31,682 bases of DNA. Source: CAZBYL01 sp964496275. Lineage in GTDB: Bacteria; Synergistota; Synergistia; Synergistales; Synergistaceae. Below are positions 7,306-15,878 of the stretch, piece by piece. Each line of letters starts with the position of its first letter. Positions within the stretch are counted from its first letter, which is position 1. The notes beneath the pieces were generated by a model. That model made no database searches. It worked only from the letters and a program-made list of their open reading frames with translations, and had not been told where the DNA came from. A program made the position numbers and the translations under genes. The stretch is taken from contig CAZBYL010000028.1 in assembly GCA_964496275.1 (NCBI GenBank), positions 1-31,682 of the forward strand. Direction: 5' to 3'.

Positions 7306-7965
7306 TTAGGCAAGGGTTTGAAGCTTGAGAGATGCAAATTCCTCATCAAGCATCAAATAAACTTTGGAAATTAAATATCCGTCCGCTGCGGCATGGTTCA
7401 GGCGCACAGTAAGCGGCATTGTAAACACACCGTTTTCTTCTCTGTATTTTCCCCAATTTATTATCGGGAGAAAATGAAAGTAGCCGTCGGGGAGCTCTAT
7501 GTTAAGAGATTCATAGGATATCCACGGAATGTATGACGCATCGAAATTATTCTTGGGTAATCCGTTTTGAGGGACATATTCTCTTGCTCTCTTTGCATTT
7601 TCAATATCCGAAATACATTTTTTGTAGAATTCACCGTAGTCCTCCGTATATTCCGATGGCACGGCGGTAAAGGTCTCCGTATCTTCATGAAAGACATAGT
7701 GAGTAGGATTAATTTTGTCATAGACTACAAGTTCTGCCGTTTCATACAAATACTGCATACGGTAATCATCTCTTGAATTCAGAACTTTTGAGAGAAGGTA
7801 GAGGAAATTAACGTAGAACTTCGTGCCGCTCTCTTTGGAAAATCGCACCAAGTTTGATACATCGAGCCTGTGTGTAACGGAGACGGAGCATTTACAATCC
7901 TGCGTGAAGTGCCTATATGTATCCTTTCTGTAGTAGCTGTCTAAATCTAAAAGTTTGTAGTTCAT
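7306..7965 (-). CDS. chloramphenicol acetyltransferase (type A CAT) family protein
   Basis: The length of 219 residues is exactly that of type A chloramphenicol acetyltransferases, and the sequence follows the family throughout. The catalytic His191 lies in HAAADG (191-196) and the conserved WIS block is at 148-150 with the Ser that stabilises the intermediate. The first His of the usual HHxxxDG is Asn here. CAT trimers transfer acetyl from acetyl-CoA to chloramphenicol; chromosomal relatives may acetylate other compounds. I start at ATG 7965, which overlaps the recD2 stop as ATGA and has GGGAGG seven nt upstream; the longer frame to 8019 has no such support. It is the last gene of the pepA operon. 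Confidence 0.85.
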   Translation of the reverse strand: MNYKLLDLDSYYRKDTYRHFTQDCKCSVSVTHRLDVSNLVRFSKESGTKFYVNFLYLLSKVLNSRDDYRMQYLYETAELVVYDKINPTHYVFHEDTETFTAVPSEYTEDYGEFYKKCISDIENAKRAREYVPQNGLPKNNFDASYIPWISYESLNIELPDGYFHFLPIINWGKYREENGVFTMPLTVRLNHAAADGYLISKVYLMLDEEFASLKLQTLA

Positions 7966-10202
7966 AACGTTTCCCTCCCGGCTCCGCCTGACGATAATCT
8001 CTCCGCAAGCCGCGTCCACCGTTTTCTTGTATTGTCATTTTTAACAGCGATCGCCAACGCCTTTTTTGTTCCGACAATCACTACGAGTTTTTTACCCCTT
8101 GTTATTCCGGTGTATAGAAGGTTGCGTTGAAGCATGACATAGTGCTGGGTCAGAAGCGGAATCACAACAGCGGGATATTCGGAGCCCTGCGACTTGTGTA
8201 TCGATACGGCATAGGCATGAACAAGTTCGTCAAGTTCGGGGAAGTCATAAGAGACAAGACCGTTGTCCATCTTCACAAGGACTTTCATTTCCTCTCCGTC
8301 TATCTGAAAAATCGTGCCGATGTCTCCGTTGTAAACATCTTTGTCATAATTATTTTTTATCTGCATGACCTTATCGCCCTCCTGCAAAACTCTGCCCAAC
8401 CTCTGGAGCTTCGCCCCCTTCATGGTGTTCATAGCTTTTTGCAGTTCCGCATTCAGTTTTACTGTGCCGACAGACCCTCTGTGCATAGGTGTGAGCACCT
8501 GTATGCCCTCCATGGCGTCAAATCCGAAGCGTTTGGGGATCCTGTCCGTAACAAGTGCCTTTATTATCTCAAGAGCTTTTTCTGGATCGTCCTGCTCTAT
8601 AAAATAGAAATCCTTAAGTCCTGTCGAATAGTCACCGTCAAACTCAGGCATCTCGCCCGCGTTTATTTTGTGCGCGTTGACAACGATGCTGCTCTCCTGA
8701 GCCTGACGGAATATTTCGTTCAGCATAACTGTCGGGCATGAACCTGAATCTATAACATCTTTCAGAACATTCCCGGGACCGACGGACGGCAATTGGTTGA
8801 CATCTCCGACAAGTATCAGTGACGCGCCTTTCGGAACAGCCTTGAGAAGATAATGAAACAGAATCTGGTCTATCATCGAAGCTTCATCCACAATCAGAAG
8901 GTCGCACGCAAGCGGGTTTGATTCGTCTCGCATAAATTCCCCGCCGCTTCCGCCCTTGCCTATGTATTCCAGCATTCTGTGTATTGTCTTTGCCTCATGC
9001 CCCGTGGCCTCTGTCATGCGCTTGGCAGCTCTGCCAGTTGGCGCGGCCAGCATCACTCGGTATCCTCTTGCTTCACGAATTTTCAGTATGGCGCGGATAA
9101 GAGTGGTCTTTCCTGTGCCGGGGCCTCCTGTTATCACCATGACTTGTGAGCTGACCGCAGTCTTAAGAGCCTCTTTCTGCTGTTCCGCAAGTTCTATTTT
9201 CAGCTCTTCCTGCACCCAGGGTATTGCGACATAGGGGTTTACATACTGGCCGTTGTACGGGGACTGCATCAGCTTCAGGAGGTTTGAGGCGGAACGTGTC
9301 TCGGCGTAGTGAAACGGAGGCAGGTATATTGCACAGTCATCGTTTCCGTCTCCGTCTTTATACCACTCAGCAACAATATCTTCGGCAAGTCTGGCGTCCT
9401 CTATCCCGCGCTCGGCAAGGTCGGATGAGACGTCAAGAATCTTTGCCGCCCTCTCGGCAAGTTCTTCTATCGGAACATAGACATGCCCCTCTGCCACAAG
9501 AGTTCCCATTACATGCAGAACACCCGCTCTAATGCGCAATGGGGAATCTTTGGAAAAACCCATCATGGACGCTATCTTATCCGCGCTTATGAAGCCTATG
9601 CCGAATATGTCTATCGCCAAACGATACGGATTTTCGGTAAGAACCTGTATTGATGCCGCTCCGTACTGCTTAAAGACCCTTATCGCGTATCCCGTGCCTA
9701 TTCCGTATTGCTGCAGAAAAAGCATTACATCGCGCACATCGCGCTGCTCCGTCCATGAAGTGTGTATCATTTCGGCTTTTTTGCTGCCGATTCCGTCTAT
9801 TTCAAGCAGACGCTCCGGTTCATTATCCAACACGTCCAGAGCGGAATCTCCGAATTTTTCTACAATTTTTGCCGCCATCGAGGGACCGACTCCCTTTATA
9901 AGACCGGAGCCCAGATATTTCTCTATGCCTTTAGTTGTAGAAGGGGCCGATGAGGTGCACGTCTCTATTTTGAATTGTTCGCCGAATTTTGGGTGAGATG
10001 TCCATGAGCCCGTTATTCTCAGCTCTTCGCCTACAACGGGAGCGGCAACGCAGCCGACTGCCGTCACAAGCTCCGGATATCCGGGCACGCGAAGGCGGAG
10101 AACGCTGTAGCCGCTCTCCGCATCGCTGTACGTTATTCTCTCTATGAGCCCGCGCAGCTCTTTTGGTTCTTCCGCCGCCGTCTCTTTTTTCGGCTTTGCC
10201 AT
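7962..10202 (-). CDS. recD2: RecD2-type 5'-3' DNA helicase
   Basis: This is an SF1B helicase of the RecD2 (RecD-like, YrrC) type found in bacteria without RecBC partners. It has an N-terminal OB-like and helix-hairpin-helix region (about 1-230; GIGSKKAEMI at about 137-146), Walker A GGPGTGKTT at 359-367, Walker B IVDEAS at 437-442, and a UvrD-like C-terminal block with HKSQGSEYPAV. Length 746 fits. The ATG lies one nt after the amidohydrolase stop without a good ribosome binding site, so translation is probably coupled. Role: DNA repair and replication-fork processing in the cytoplasm. No recB or recC is in this window. Confidence 0.95.
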   Translation of the reverse strand: MAKPKKETAAEEPKELRGLIERITYSDAESGYSVLRLRVPGYPELVTAVGCVAAPVVGEELRITGSWTSHPKFGEQFKIETCTSSAPSTTKGIEKYLGSGLIKGVGPSMAAKIVEKFGDSALDVLDNEPERLLEIDGIGSKKAEMIHTSWTEQRDVRDVMLFLQQYGIGTGYAIRVFKQYGAASIQVLTENPYRLAIDIFGIGFISADKIASMMGFSKDSPLRIRAGVLHVMGTLVAEGHVYVPIEELAERAAKILDVSSDLAERGIEDARLAEDIVAEWYKDGDGNDDCAIYLPPFHYAETRSASNLLKLMQSPYNGQYVNPYVAIPWVQEELKIELAEQQKEALKTAVSSQVMVITGGPGTGKTTLIRAILKIREARGYRVMLAAPTGRAAKRMTEATGHEAKTIHRMLEYIGKGGSGGEFMRDESNPLACDLLIVDEASMIDQILFHYLLKAVPKGASLILVGDVNQLPSVGPGNVLKDVIDSGSCPTVMLNEIFRQAQESSIVVNAHKINAGEMPEFDGDYSTGLKDFYFIEQDDPEKALEIIKALVTDRIPKRFGFDAMEGIQVLTPMHRGSVGTVKLNAELQKAMNTMKGAKLQRLGRVLQEGDKVMQIKNNYDKDVYNGDIGTIFQIDGEEMKVLVKMDNGLVSYDFPELDELVHAYAVSIHKSQGSEYPAVVIPLLTQHYVMLQRNLLYTGITRGKKLVVIVGTKKALAIAVKNDNTRKRWTRLAERLSSGGAGRETL

Positions 10203-10203
10203 A

Positions 10204-11835
10204 CTAACGGATATACTTTATCTTTCCGTCCACAATAACAAGCCCTATGGACATTCCGGTAAGGTCTCCGTCGGGAACAACAAAGGGGTTTTCCATAAAG
10301 CCCACAATATCGGCATAATGTCCTACCGCAAGTGTGCCCCTTATATCACCCTCACCGCATACTGCGGCTCCCCCGGAGGTATACATTGTAAGAGCTTCGA
10401 CTCTGTCGAGTCTCTGCGACGGCATCCATCCGTACATAGGTTCTCCGTTCTCGTCCTGACGAAGCATTGCCGATCTCACGCCGACAAACGGATTTATCGA
10501 TTCGCCAGGAGCGGCAGAGCCTGCGCCTATCGTTATACCGTTCGTTATCAGCGATTTCCAGGCATAACTGCTGCGAGAACGCTCCGCGCCGAGCCTCGGA
10601 ACAACTATCGGCCAATCCGCGGAGACAAACGAGGGCTGTATGTCGGCATAGACTCCGAGTTCCGACATCCTTTTGAAAAGGTCGGGCGCACCTACCTGAC
10701 AGTGGGCGATTCTGTGGCGTACACTTGCCGTGGGAATTTCCCTGTTCGCCGCCTCTATTGAGTTTAGACATCTCTCTATCGCTCCGTCGCCTATCGCGAA
10801 AAAGGCAACTTGCATTTCTGCGCTCTGCGCCATTGTTACAAGTTTGTCCAGCTCTTCCTGAGAGTGAGCGTACACGCCCCTGTTGCCGGGATCGTCGCTG
10901 TATTCCTCTCGCAAAGCTGCGGTTCTCGCGCCGAGAGTTCCGTCTACATTTATTTTCAGCGGACCTGATTTGAAGTATGAATTTGCCTTATGCTTGTGAT
11001 ACCCCGAGTCAATAAAATTCCTTAGCTGTTTTTCATCGCTGAGAGACCACTGCTCCGCTATTCTTATCGGCATTTCATCTGCAAGTTCCATCTTGCCGTA
11101 CAGCTCAAGGATTCTTTTGACAGAGCCCGCGATTTCAAGGTCATCGCTCTGAACAGAGGTTATACCATAGCGAAGCATCTCACCCGCGGCTTTTTTATAC
11201 CAGCGCACAAGCTCTTCGTCGCTGTGCTGAGGCATGTTCATGCGAACCCACGTAACAGCGGCCTCGCTCACGATTCCGTTTGGCTCCCCGTGCTCATCCG
11301 TATTGACAACTCCGCCTGATATTTTAAAACCGCCTGATATGCCGAGAAGTTCGAGCGCCTTTGTATTCAGCGCTGCGATATGTCCGCATGTGCGTTCGAA
11401 AAAGAGGGGAATATCCTTGGATATTTTGTCGAGATCTTTCTTTGTCGGATATCTTTTGTCCGAAAGCAAATCCTGATCCCAGCCGCGCCCCGCGAGCCAT
11501 GCTCCCCTTGCGGGTTTTTGTTCGGATATAAATTTACGTCCGCGCTCTATTATCTGATTTATCGAGAGAGAACCCTTTAGGTTAATCAGTTCGCTGCTCC
11601 TGCCTGCTGCCAAAAGATGCGTGTGTGTGTCAGTGAACCCCGGCAAAAGCGACTTGCCCTTCATATCCAGAACGACCGTCTTGCTGTCACATACGGATAG
11701 TATCTCGCTGTCGCTGCCGATGGCTCTTACAATACCGCCTTTCGCATATAGCGCGCTCGACCTGCCCGGCGCCGTCATAGGATAGACAGCCCCGTTGATT
11801 AATGCTATTGAATCTGTTCTTTCTTCACACGTCAT
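10204..11835 (-). CDS. YtcJ-like metal-dependent amidohydrolase
   Basis: This is an amidohydrolase-superfamily protein of the YtcJ / N-substituted formamide deformylase (Amidohydro_3) group. It begins with a short beta-sandwich (residues about 9-62), followed by the metal-binding GFTDTHTHLLAAGRS motif at 67-80 (HTH 71-73), and the barrel continues through TSVQSDD, HRIAHCQV and a C-terminal beta-sandwich return (GHYADIV). The family hydrolyses C-N bonds of amides or cyclic amides in the cytoplasm; the substrate is unknown. The ATG at 11835 has AAGGGG nine nt upstream, and the gene starts 13 nt after pepA, so both may serve peptide or amide catabolism. Length 543 is normal. Confidence 0.88.
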   Translation of the reverse strand: MTCEERTDSIALINGAVYPMTAPGRSSALYAKGGIVRAIGSDSEILSVCDSKTVVLDMKGKSLLPGFTDTHTHLLAAGRSSELINLKGSLSINQIIERGRKFISEQKPARGAWLAGRGWDQDLLSDKRYPTKKDLDKISKDIPLFFERTCGHIAALNTKALELLGISGGFKISGGVVNTDEHGEPNGIVSEAAVTWVRMNMPQHSDEELVRWYKKAAGEMLRYGITSVQSDDLEIAGSVKRILELYGKMELADEMPIRIAEQWSLSDEKQLRNFIDSGYHKHKANSYFKSGPLKINVDGTLGARTAALREEYSDDPGNRGVYAHSQEELDKLVTMAQSAEMQVAFFAIGDGAIERCLNSIEAANREIPTASVRHRIAHCQVGAPDLFKRMSELGVYADIQPSFVSADWPIVVPRLGAERSRSSYAWKSLITNGITIGAGSAAPGESINPFVGVRSAMLRQDENGEPMYGWMPSQRLDRVEALTMYTSGGAAVCGEGDIRGTLAVGHYADIVGFMENPFVVPDGDLTGMSIGLVIVDGKIKYIR

Positions 11836-11848
11836 CCTTTACTTCCCC

Positions 11849-13312
11849 TTACAGTGACATTAAGAGATTTGCAAGCGTCCTGGTTCCAAAACCGGAAGCG
11901 CCTTTTACATAATAAGACCACGGCGTACTCACAAAATCGGCAGCCGCTATGTCAAGATGAACCCAAGGTATCTCTTTCTCGACAAAGGCCTCAAGGAACA
12001 TCGCTGCTGTGATAGCTCCGCCGTATCTCGAACCGCAGTTAACCAAATCGGCATAGGGAGATTTTATGCTCTTGCGGAGGTTCGGATCGTTCATAGGAAG
12101 CTTCCAGAATCTTTCGCCGCAGAAAGATGCGGCAGAGAGAACCTTTTCTCCGAACTCATCGTTGTTTGTGAAGAGCCCGGCAGTCGTACTCCCAAGCGCC
12201 ACCGCACACGCACCGGTAAGAGTCGCTATATCGATAATTTTATCGGGTTTAAGTTCAGATGCGTAGCAAAGAGCGTCCGCAAGCGTAAGCCGCCCCTCCG
12301 CATCCGTGTTATTGATTTCTATAGTCTTTCCGTTTCTTGCACGGAGAATATCATCGGGTCTGTATGAGTTCCCGTCAGGCATATTCTCGGCTGCGGCTAT
12401 GATGACAGAGACTTTTATGGGAAGCTCAAGCTCCGCTGCCGCTTTTATGGCGCCGAGCACAGCACAGGCTCCGCTCTTGTCGCCCTTCATTGTCGTCATA
12501 AAATCGGCGGGTTTTATATCAAGGCCGCCGCTGTCGAAAGTAAGTCCCTTTCCTACAAGTGCGACGTGCCCACGGCACTCACCCTTGGGAGTGTAGGTCA
12601 TGTGTATGAAGCGCGGCGGATTTGCGGAGCCTCTTGCCACAGAGTAGTACGCGTCCATTTTTTCGTTATGTATGCGTTCTTCGTTCCATATTTCACACTC
12701 GAGAGCAAGCTCATCCGCCATTGCCAGAGCTTTTGCCGCCAATGTCTGAGGATTTATCACATTACCGGGCTCGTTCGCAATATCTCTTGTGTAGCACTGC
12801 GCCCTTCCGAGGATCGTTCCTTCTTTGATGCCCTCTTCGTCTCCGGATATGATTATGACCTCTTCCGGCGCACGGAATCTCTCTTCTTCGTCACGGGCAA
12901 TGTACTTGTCAAATCTGTAGCAGGCAAGCACCGCGCCTTCAGCAAGCGAGCGTGAAGAAATTTTATCCTCCGCGCACGGAGCATAGAGAACGACCCTCGC
13001 AGCACCCTTTGACGCCGCGGCACGAACCGCGTTAAAAGCTCCTTCGCGCAGACTGTCCTGCTCCGGCTCGCCCTTTTTGCCAATTCCCGCTATGGCCACA
13101 AGGCGCACCGTTTTATCACATACCGATGTGGTTGTTACAGAACCGGATTTTCCTTTGAAATTCTCATTTACCACGTGTCTGCGGCAAAAATCTCTCATCT
13201 CACCGCGCAAAGGGTCAAGCAGCAAGTTTTCCGGTTCTGATTCAAAAGCAAGTATTCCTATTACATCGGCAGATTCAGGCTGAAAGCCACCGTCTGATTT
13301 TTTGATTATCAC
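11849..13312 (-). CDS. pepA: leucyl aminopeptidase (M17 family)
   Basis: This is a cytoplasmic two-metal aminopeptidase that releases N-terminal residues, typically Leu, from peptides. An N-terminal macro-like domain is followed by the M17 catalytic domain. The metal and catalytic residues are in GKGLTFDSGGLDIK (Lys255, Asp260) and NTDAEGR (335-341), which holds the catalytic Arg. I start at GTG 13312, since GGGAGG lies 7 nt upstream; an in-frame GTG at 13348 would add 12 residues that run through that ribosome binding site. About 487 residues, normal for the family. It is the first gene of the operon leading to recD2 and fits an amino-acid-fermenting lifestyle. Confidence 0.95.
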   Translation of the reverse strand: MIIKKSDGGFQPESADVIGILAFESEPENLLLDPLRGEMRDFCRRHVVNENFKGKSGSVTTTSVCDKTVRLVAIAGIGKKGEPEQDSLREGAFNAVRAAASKGAARVVLYAPCAEDKISSRSLAEGAVLACYRFDKYIARDEEERFRAPEEVIIISGDEEGIKEGTILGRAQCYTRDIANEPGNVINPQTLAAKALAMADELALECEIWNEERIHNEKMDAYYSVARGSANPPRFIHMTYTPKGECRGHVALVGKGLTFDSGGLDIKPADFMTTMKGDKSGACAVLGAIKAAAELELPIKVSVIIAAAENMPDGNSYRPDDILRARNGKTIEINNTDAEGRLTLADALCYASELKPDKIIDIATLTGACAVALGSTTAGLFTNNDEFGEKVLSAASFCGERFWKLPMNDPNLRKSIKSPYADLVNCGSRYGGAITAAMFLEAFVEKEIPWVHLDIAAADFVSTPWSYYVKGASGFGTRTLANLLMSL

Positions 13313-13355
13313 AAAATTACCTCCCAAAACAACTTTCAGATGTAACACGGGTTAA

Positions 13356-13384
13356 ATAATAACACTACTCACTGTTTTTGTAGA
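13356..13384 (-). promoter_or_regulatory. promoter of the pepA operon
   Basis: Minus strand: TCTACA at 13384-13379, a 17-nt spacer, TATTAT at 13361-13356. Transcription would start near 13349, about 37 nt before the GTG start. Matches are 4/6 and 5/6. Confidence 0.5.
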
Positions 13385-13410
13385 CATCTTTATTACTTAC
13401 TTTAATTTTC

Positions 13411-13419
13411 TGATATACT
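13411..13419 (+). promoter_or_regulatory. extended -10 promoter of the FAD oxidoreductase gene
   Basis: TGATATACT is an extended -10 (TG-N-TATACT) located 36 nt before the ATG at 13455. No good -35 is seen, which extended -10 promoters tolerate. It is arranged back to back with the pepA promoter. Confidence 0.5.
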
Positions 13420-13454
13420 GGTCATAAAGTATTTTAATTTTGGAGGCAATTGTA

Positions 13455-14840
13455 ATGGCGCAAAATTACGACGCAATAATAGTCGGAGCCGGTCCTGCGG
13501 GACTCTTCGCCGGGCTGGAGCTGACACGCATGGGCAAGAAAGTCATGATTTTGGATAAGGGGCGCTCAATAAACTCGCGCGTCTGTCCTATGAAGAATGG
13601 AGCGTCCGAATGCGTGCACTGCAAACCTTGCAATATTGTGTGCGGATGGGGCGGAGCTGGAGCATTCAGCGACGGCAAACTGACGCTGACTCCCGAATTC
13701 GGCGGCAATCTGGAAGAATATTGCGGACGCAAAGAGCTGCTTTCGCTCATAGACGAAGCGGATAAAATTTACCTGAAACACGGGGCGAGTGAGACTCTGT
13801 TCGAACCAAGCGGAGAGCTTGCAAAAAAAGTTATAGCGAAGGCGCTTCAGGCGGGATTGGACATAATACCCGCAACAATTCGCCACATGGGCACAGACCG
13901 CTCAAAAGAAATTCTCGGAGATATTTATGAATCAATGAAGCAGCATTGCGAGATAAGAACATCAACCACCGTCTCGCACGTTCTGCTGGACAAAAACGGA
14001 TCTGTTGCCGGAGTCGCACTTGAAAACGGAGAGGAGCTGTACTCTCAGAAAGTTCTTCTCGCCCCCGGACGTGAGGGCGCGGCTTGGATGGAAAGTACGG
14101 TAAAGTCTCTCGGTCTCGAAATAGAATCATTGCCGGTTGATATAGGAGTGCGTGTAGAAATACCGTCGGCATGGGCTGAGGACATTACGGATCAGTTCTA
14201 CGAAATAAAGGCCGTTTTGGACACGCCGACCTTCGACGACAGGGCGAGAACCTTCTGCATGTGCCCTCACGGAGAAGTGACAACAGAATTTCAGAGCCAC
14301 CACAATATTCTGACTGTCAACGGACATTCAAACAGAGATTCCGGCAACACGACGGACAACACAAACTTCGCCATTCTAATATCGACAAAATTCACAAAAC
14401 CGTTCAGCGACCCGATAGGCTACGGAAGCCATATCGCCCGCCTTGCCAACATGCTCGGCGGCGGAATAATAGTCCAAAGGCTGGGTGACCTCCGCAAAGG
14501 CAGACGCTCGACGCATGAAAGAATAGCAAGAGGGCTTGTTACTCCGACTCTCACAGCGGCAGAACCGGGTGACCTCTCATGTGTGCTTCCGCACAGGCAC
14601 ATGGTCGGAATAATGGAAATGCTATCCGCCTTAGACAACATAATTCCCGGAATAAACAGCAGACACACTCTGCTTTACGGCGTTGAGGTTAAATTCTACA
14701 GCCTCAAAGTTGCGCTTGGCAGCGACCTTCAAACATCGATACCGGGGCTCTACGCGGCGGGTGACGGAGCGGGAGTCACACGCGGGGTCATACAGGCATC
14801 GGCATCCGGTCTTTGGGCTGCGCGCGCAATGTTTAAGTAA
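13455..14840 (+). CDS. FAD-dependent oxidoreductase of the COG2509 type
   Basis: The N-terminal dinucleotide-binding GAGPAG is at 11-16 and the second FAD contact, ILDKG, at 32-36. Five cysteines follow at 44, 53, 56, 59 and 63, then GWGGAGAFSDGKL at 64-76. A C-terminal FAD block (GLYAAGDGAGVTRG) precedes the end. This matches a widespread but uncharacterised flavoprotein group (COG2509), whose cysteine block could bind an iron-sulfur cluster; that is my inference. I start at ATG 13455, with GGAGG eight nt upstream; the TTG at 13440 overlaps that site. Length is 461. The K+ channel gene follows 26 nt later. Electron donor and substrate are unknown. Confidence 0.85.
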   Translation: MAQNYDAIIVGAGPAGLFAGLELTRMGKKVMILDKGRSINSRVCPMKNGASECVHCKPCNIVCGWGGAGAFSDGKLTLTPEFGGNLEEYCGRKELLSLIDEADKIYLKHGASETLFEPSGELAKKVIAKALQAGLDIIPATIRHMGTDRSKEILGDIYESMKQHCEIRTSTTVSHVLLDKNGSVAGVALENGEELYSQKVLLAPGREGAAWMESTVKSLGLEIESLPVDIGVRVEIPSAWAEDITDQFYEIKAVLDTPTFDDRARTFCMCPHGEVTTEFQSHHNILTVNGHSNRDSGNTTDNTNFAILISTKFTKPFSDPIGYGSHIARLANMLGGGIIVQRLGDLRKGRRSTHERIARGLVTPTLTAAEPGDLSCVLPHRHMVGIMEMLSALDNIIPGINSRHTLLYGVEVKFYSLKVALGSDLQTSIPGLYAAGDGAGVTRGVIQASASGLWAARAMFK

Positions 14841-14866
14841 AACAAACTCTTTGGGCGGGTGGGAAT

Positions 14867-15808
14867 ATGACAAAAAGGACAAAAAAAAAGCTGATAAGAA
14901 TTTACGAAATAATGCTCCCTATCCTGGCTCTTTTTGAGCTCTTATCGCTGATATCCTCAGGGTCAGCTCATTTCCGCCCGCAAGAACAGAGCACCGTAAT
15001 TTTCATAATAGACCATGCGGCATGGCTGATTTTCGTAATGGACTACACTGTCAGAATGGTATTTACCGAAAACAAAAAACACTTTTTTACAAGCCACCTT
15101 GCGGAATTTGTGGCTATAGTTCCGATTGGGCCGCTTATAGTAGCGTCAAGAATGCTTCACGCCGTCAATATGGGAGCCTTCGCCGATGGCGCGCTTAAAA
15201 TTGCGTTCATTATAAAGTTCTTCTCGTACCTTATAAGGACGTATGTAATGCAAAGGCGCTTTATAAAGACAAATCAGCTCCACTATACCGCCGCAATATC
15301 GTTAACATCTCTTGTCGTCGCTGCAATGCTGTTTGCGGACTTCGAAAACAGAAGCTACTCGGACGGTATATGGTGGGCATTCGTTACGGCAAGCACGACA
15401 GGCTTCGGAGACGTCGTACCTACTACTCAGGGCGGCAGAATTGTGGGAATGTTTCTGATGGTAGTCGGGCTTTCATGTATCAGTATGCTTACAGGTGTAA
15501 TAGCCGGCCGAATGATGCAAAGCGGCTCTCTCAGAGAAACAGAGGATAAAAATTTACTCTTTGTACAGCACAGGCTGAGTAAACTTGACACACTTACAGA
15601 GCGGGAGGTTGACGAACTCTGCGCTATGCTCAAAGCGATAAAAAGCAGCAGAAACAACAGCGTGCATGAGCTGCATAACGATTCGGACAGAAGACAGAAC
15701 GAAAACGAATTTATATCCGCCGTTGAGAACACAAGGTTTAGCAAGTGGATAAAAAAGACGTTCAAAAGAGATCCTGAGGACGATGACCTGCTGGAAAAAA
15801 ATCTGTAA
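14867..15808 (+). CDS. potassium channel protein (Ion_trans_2 type)
   Basis: The selectivity filter TTGFGD at 177-182 sits between a pore helix (about 165-176) and a final inner helix (about 190-212), and hydrophobic spans lie at about 14-31, 43-62, 78-95 and 140-158. The filter is the K+-type TxGFGD. The S4-like region (about 95-131) has few regularly spaced arginines, so voltage gating is doubtful. The cytoplasmic tail (220-313) is charged, with a short helical segment (LTEREVDELCAML) that resembles a SHOCT motif. A GGTGGG stretch precedes the ATG. It probably shares a transcript with the upstream flavoprotein. Confidence 0.85.
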   Translation: MTKRTKKKLIRIYEIMLPILALFELLSLISSGSAHFRPQEQSTVIFIIDHAAWLIFVMDYTVRMVFTENKKHFFTSHLAEFVAIVPIGPLIVASRMLHAVNMGAFADGALKIAFIIKFFSYLIRTYVMQRRFIKTNQLHYTAAISLTSLVVAAMLFADFENRSYSDGIWWAFVTASTTGFGDVVPTTQGGRIVGMFLMVVGLSCISMLTGVIAGRMMQSGSLRETEDKNLLFVQHRLSKLDTLTEREVDELCAMLKAIKSSRNNSVHELHNDSDRRQNENEFISAVENTRFSKWIKKTFKRDPEDDDLLEKNL

Positions 15809-15814
15809 AAATAA

Positions 15815-15855
15815 AACAGAGGGGTTCGGTTATCTGCCGAACCCCTCTGTTTTTT
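15815..15855. terminator. bidirectional intrinsic terminator
   Basis: A perfect 14-bp stem, ACAGAGGGGTTCGG (15816-15829) with CCGAACCCCTCTGT (15837-15850), has a 7-nt loop, followed by TTTTT on the plus strand and by TTTATTTTT on the minus strand. It ends both the K+ channel gene and the convergent symporter gene. Confidence 0.92.
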
Positions 15856-15878
15856 ATGACAAAGCGCCTCAAAAATAG

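Noticed and set aside
7966..8019. N-terminal extension of the acetyltransferase to 8019
   Set aside because: The extension lies inside recD2 and has no ribosome binding site of its own, whereas ATG 7965 has GGGAGG and the family's exact length.
13313..13348. N-terminal extension of pepA to GTG 13348
   Set aside because: The extension includes the GGGAGG ribosome binding site that correctly positions GTG 13312.
13620..13645. classical ferredoxin 4Fe-4S motif in the flavoprotein
   Set aside because: The spacing (C-x2-C-x2-C-x3-C after an earlier Cys) is close to but not the canonical CxxCxxCxxxC(P), so I report it as a cysteine block only.
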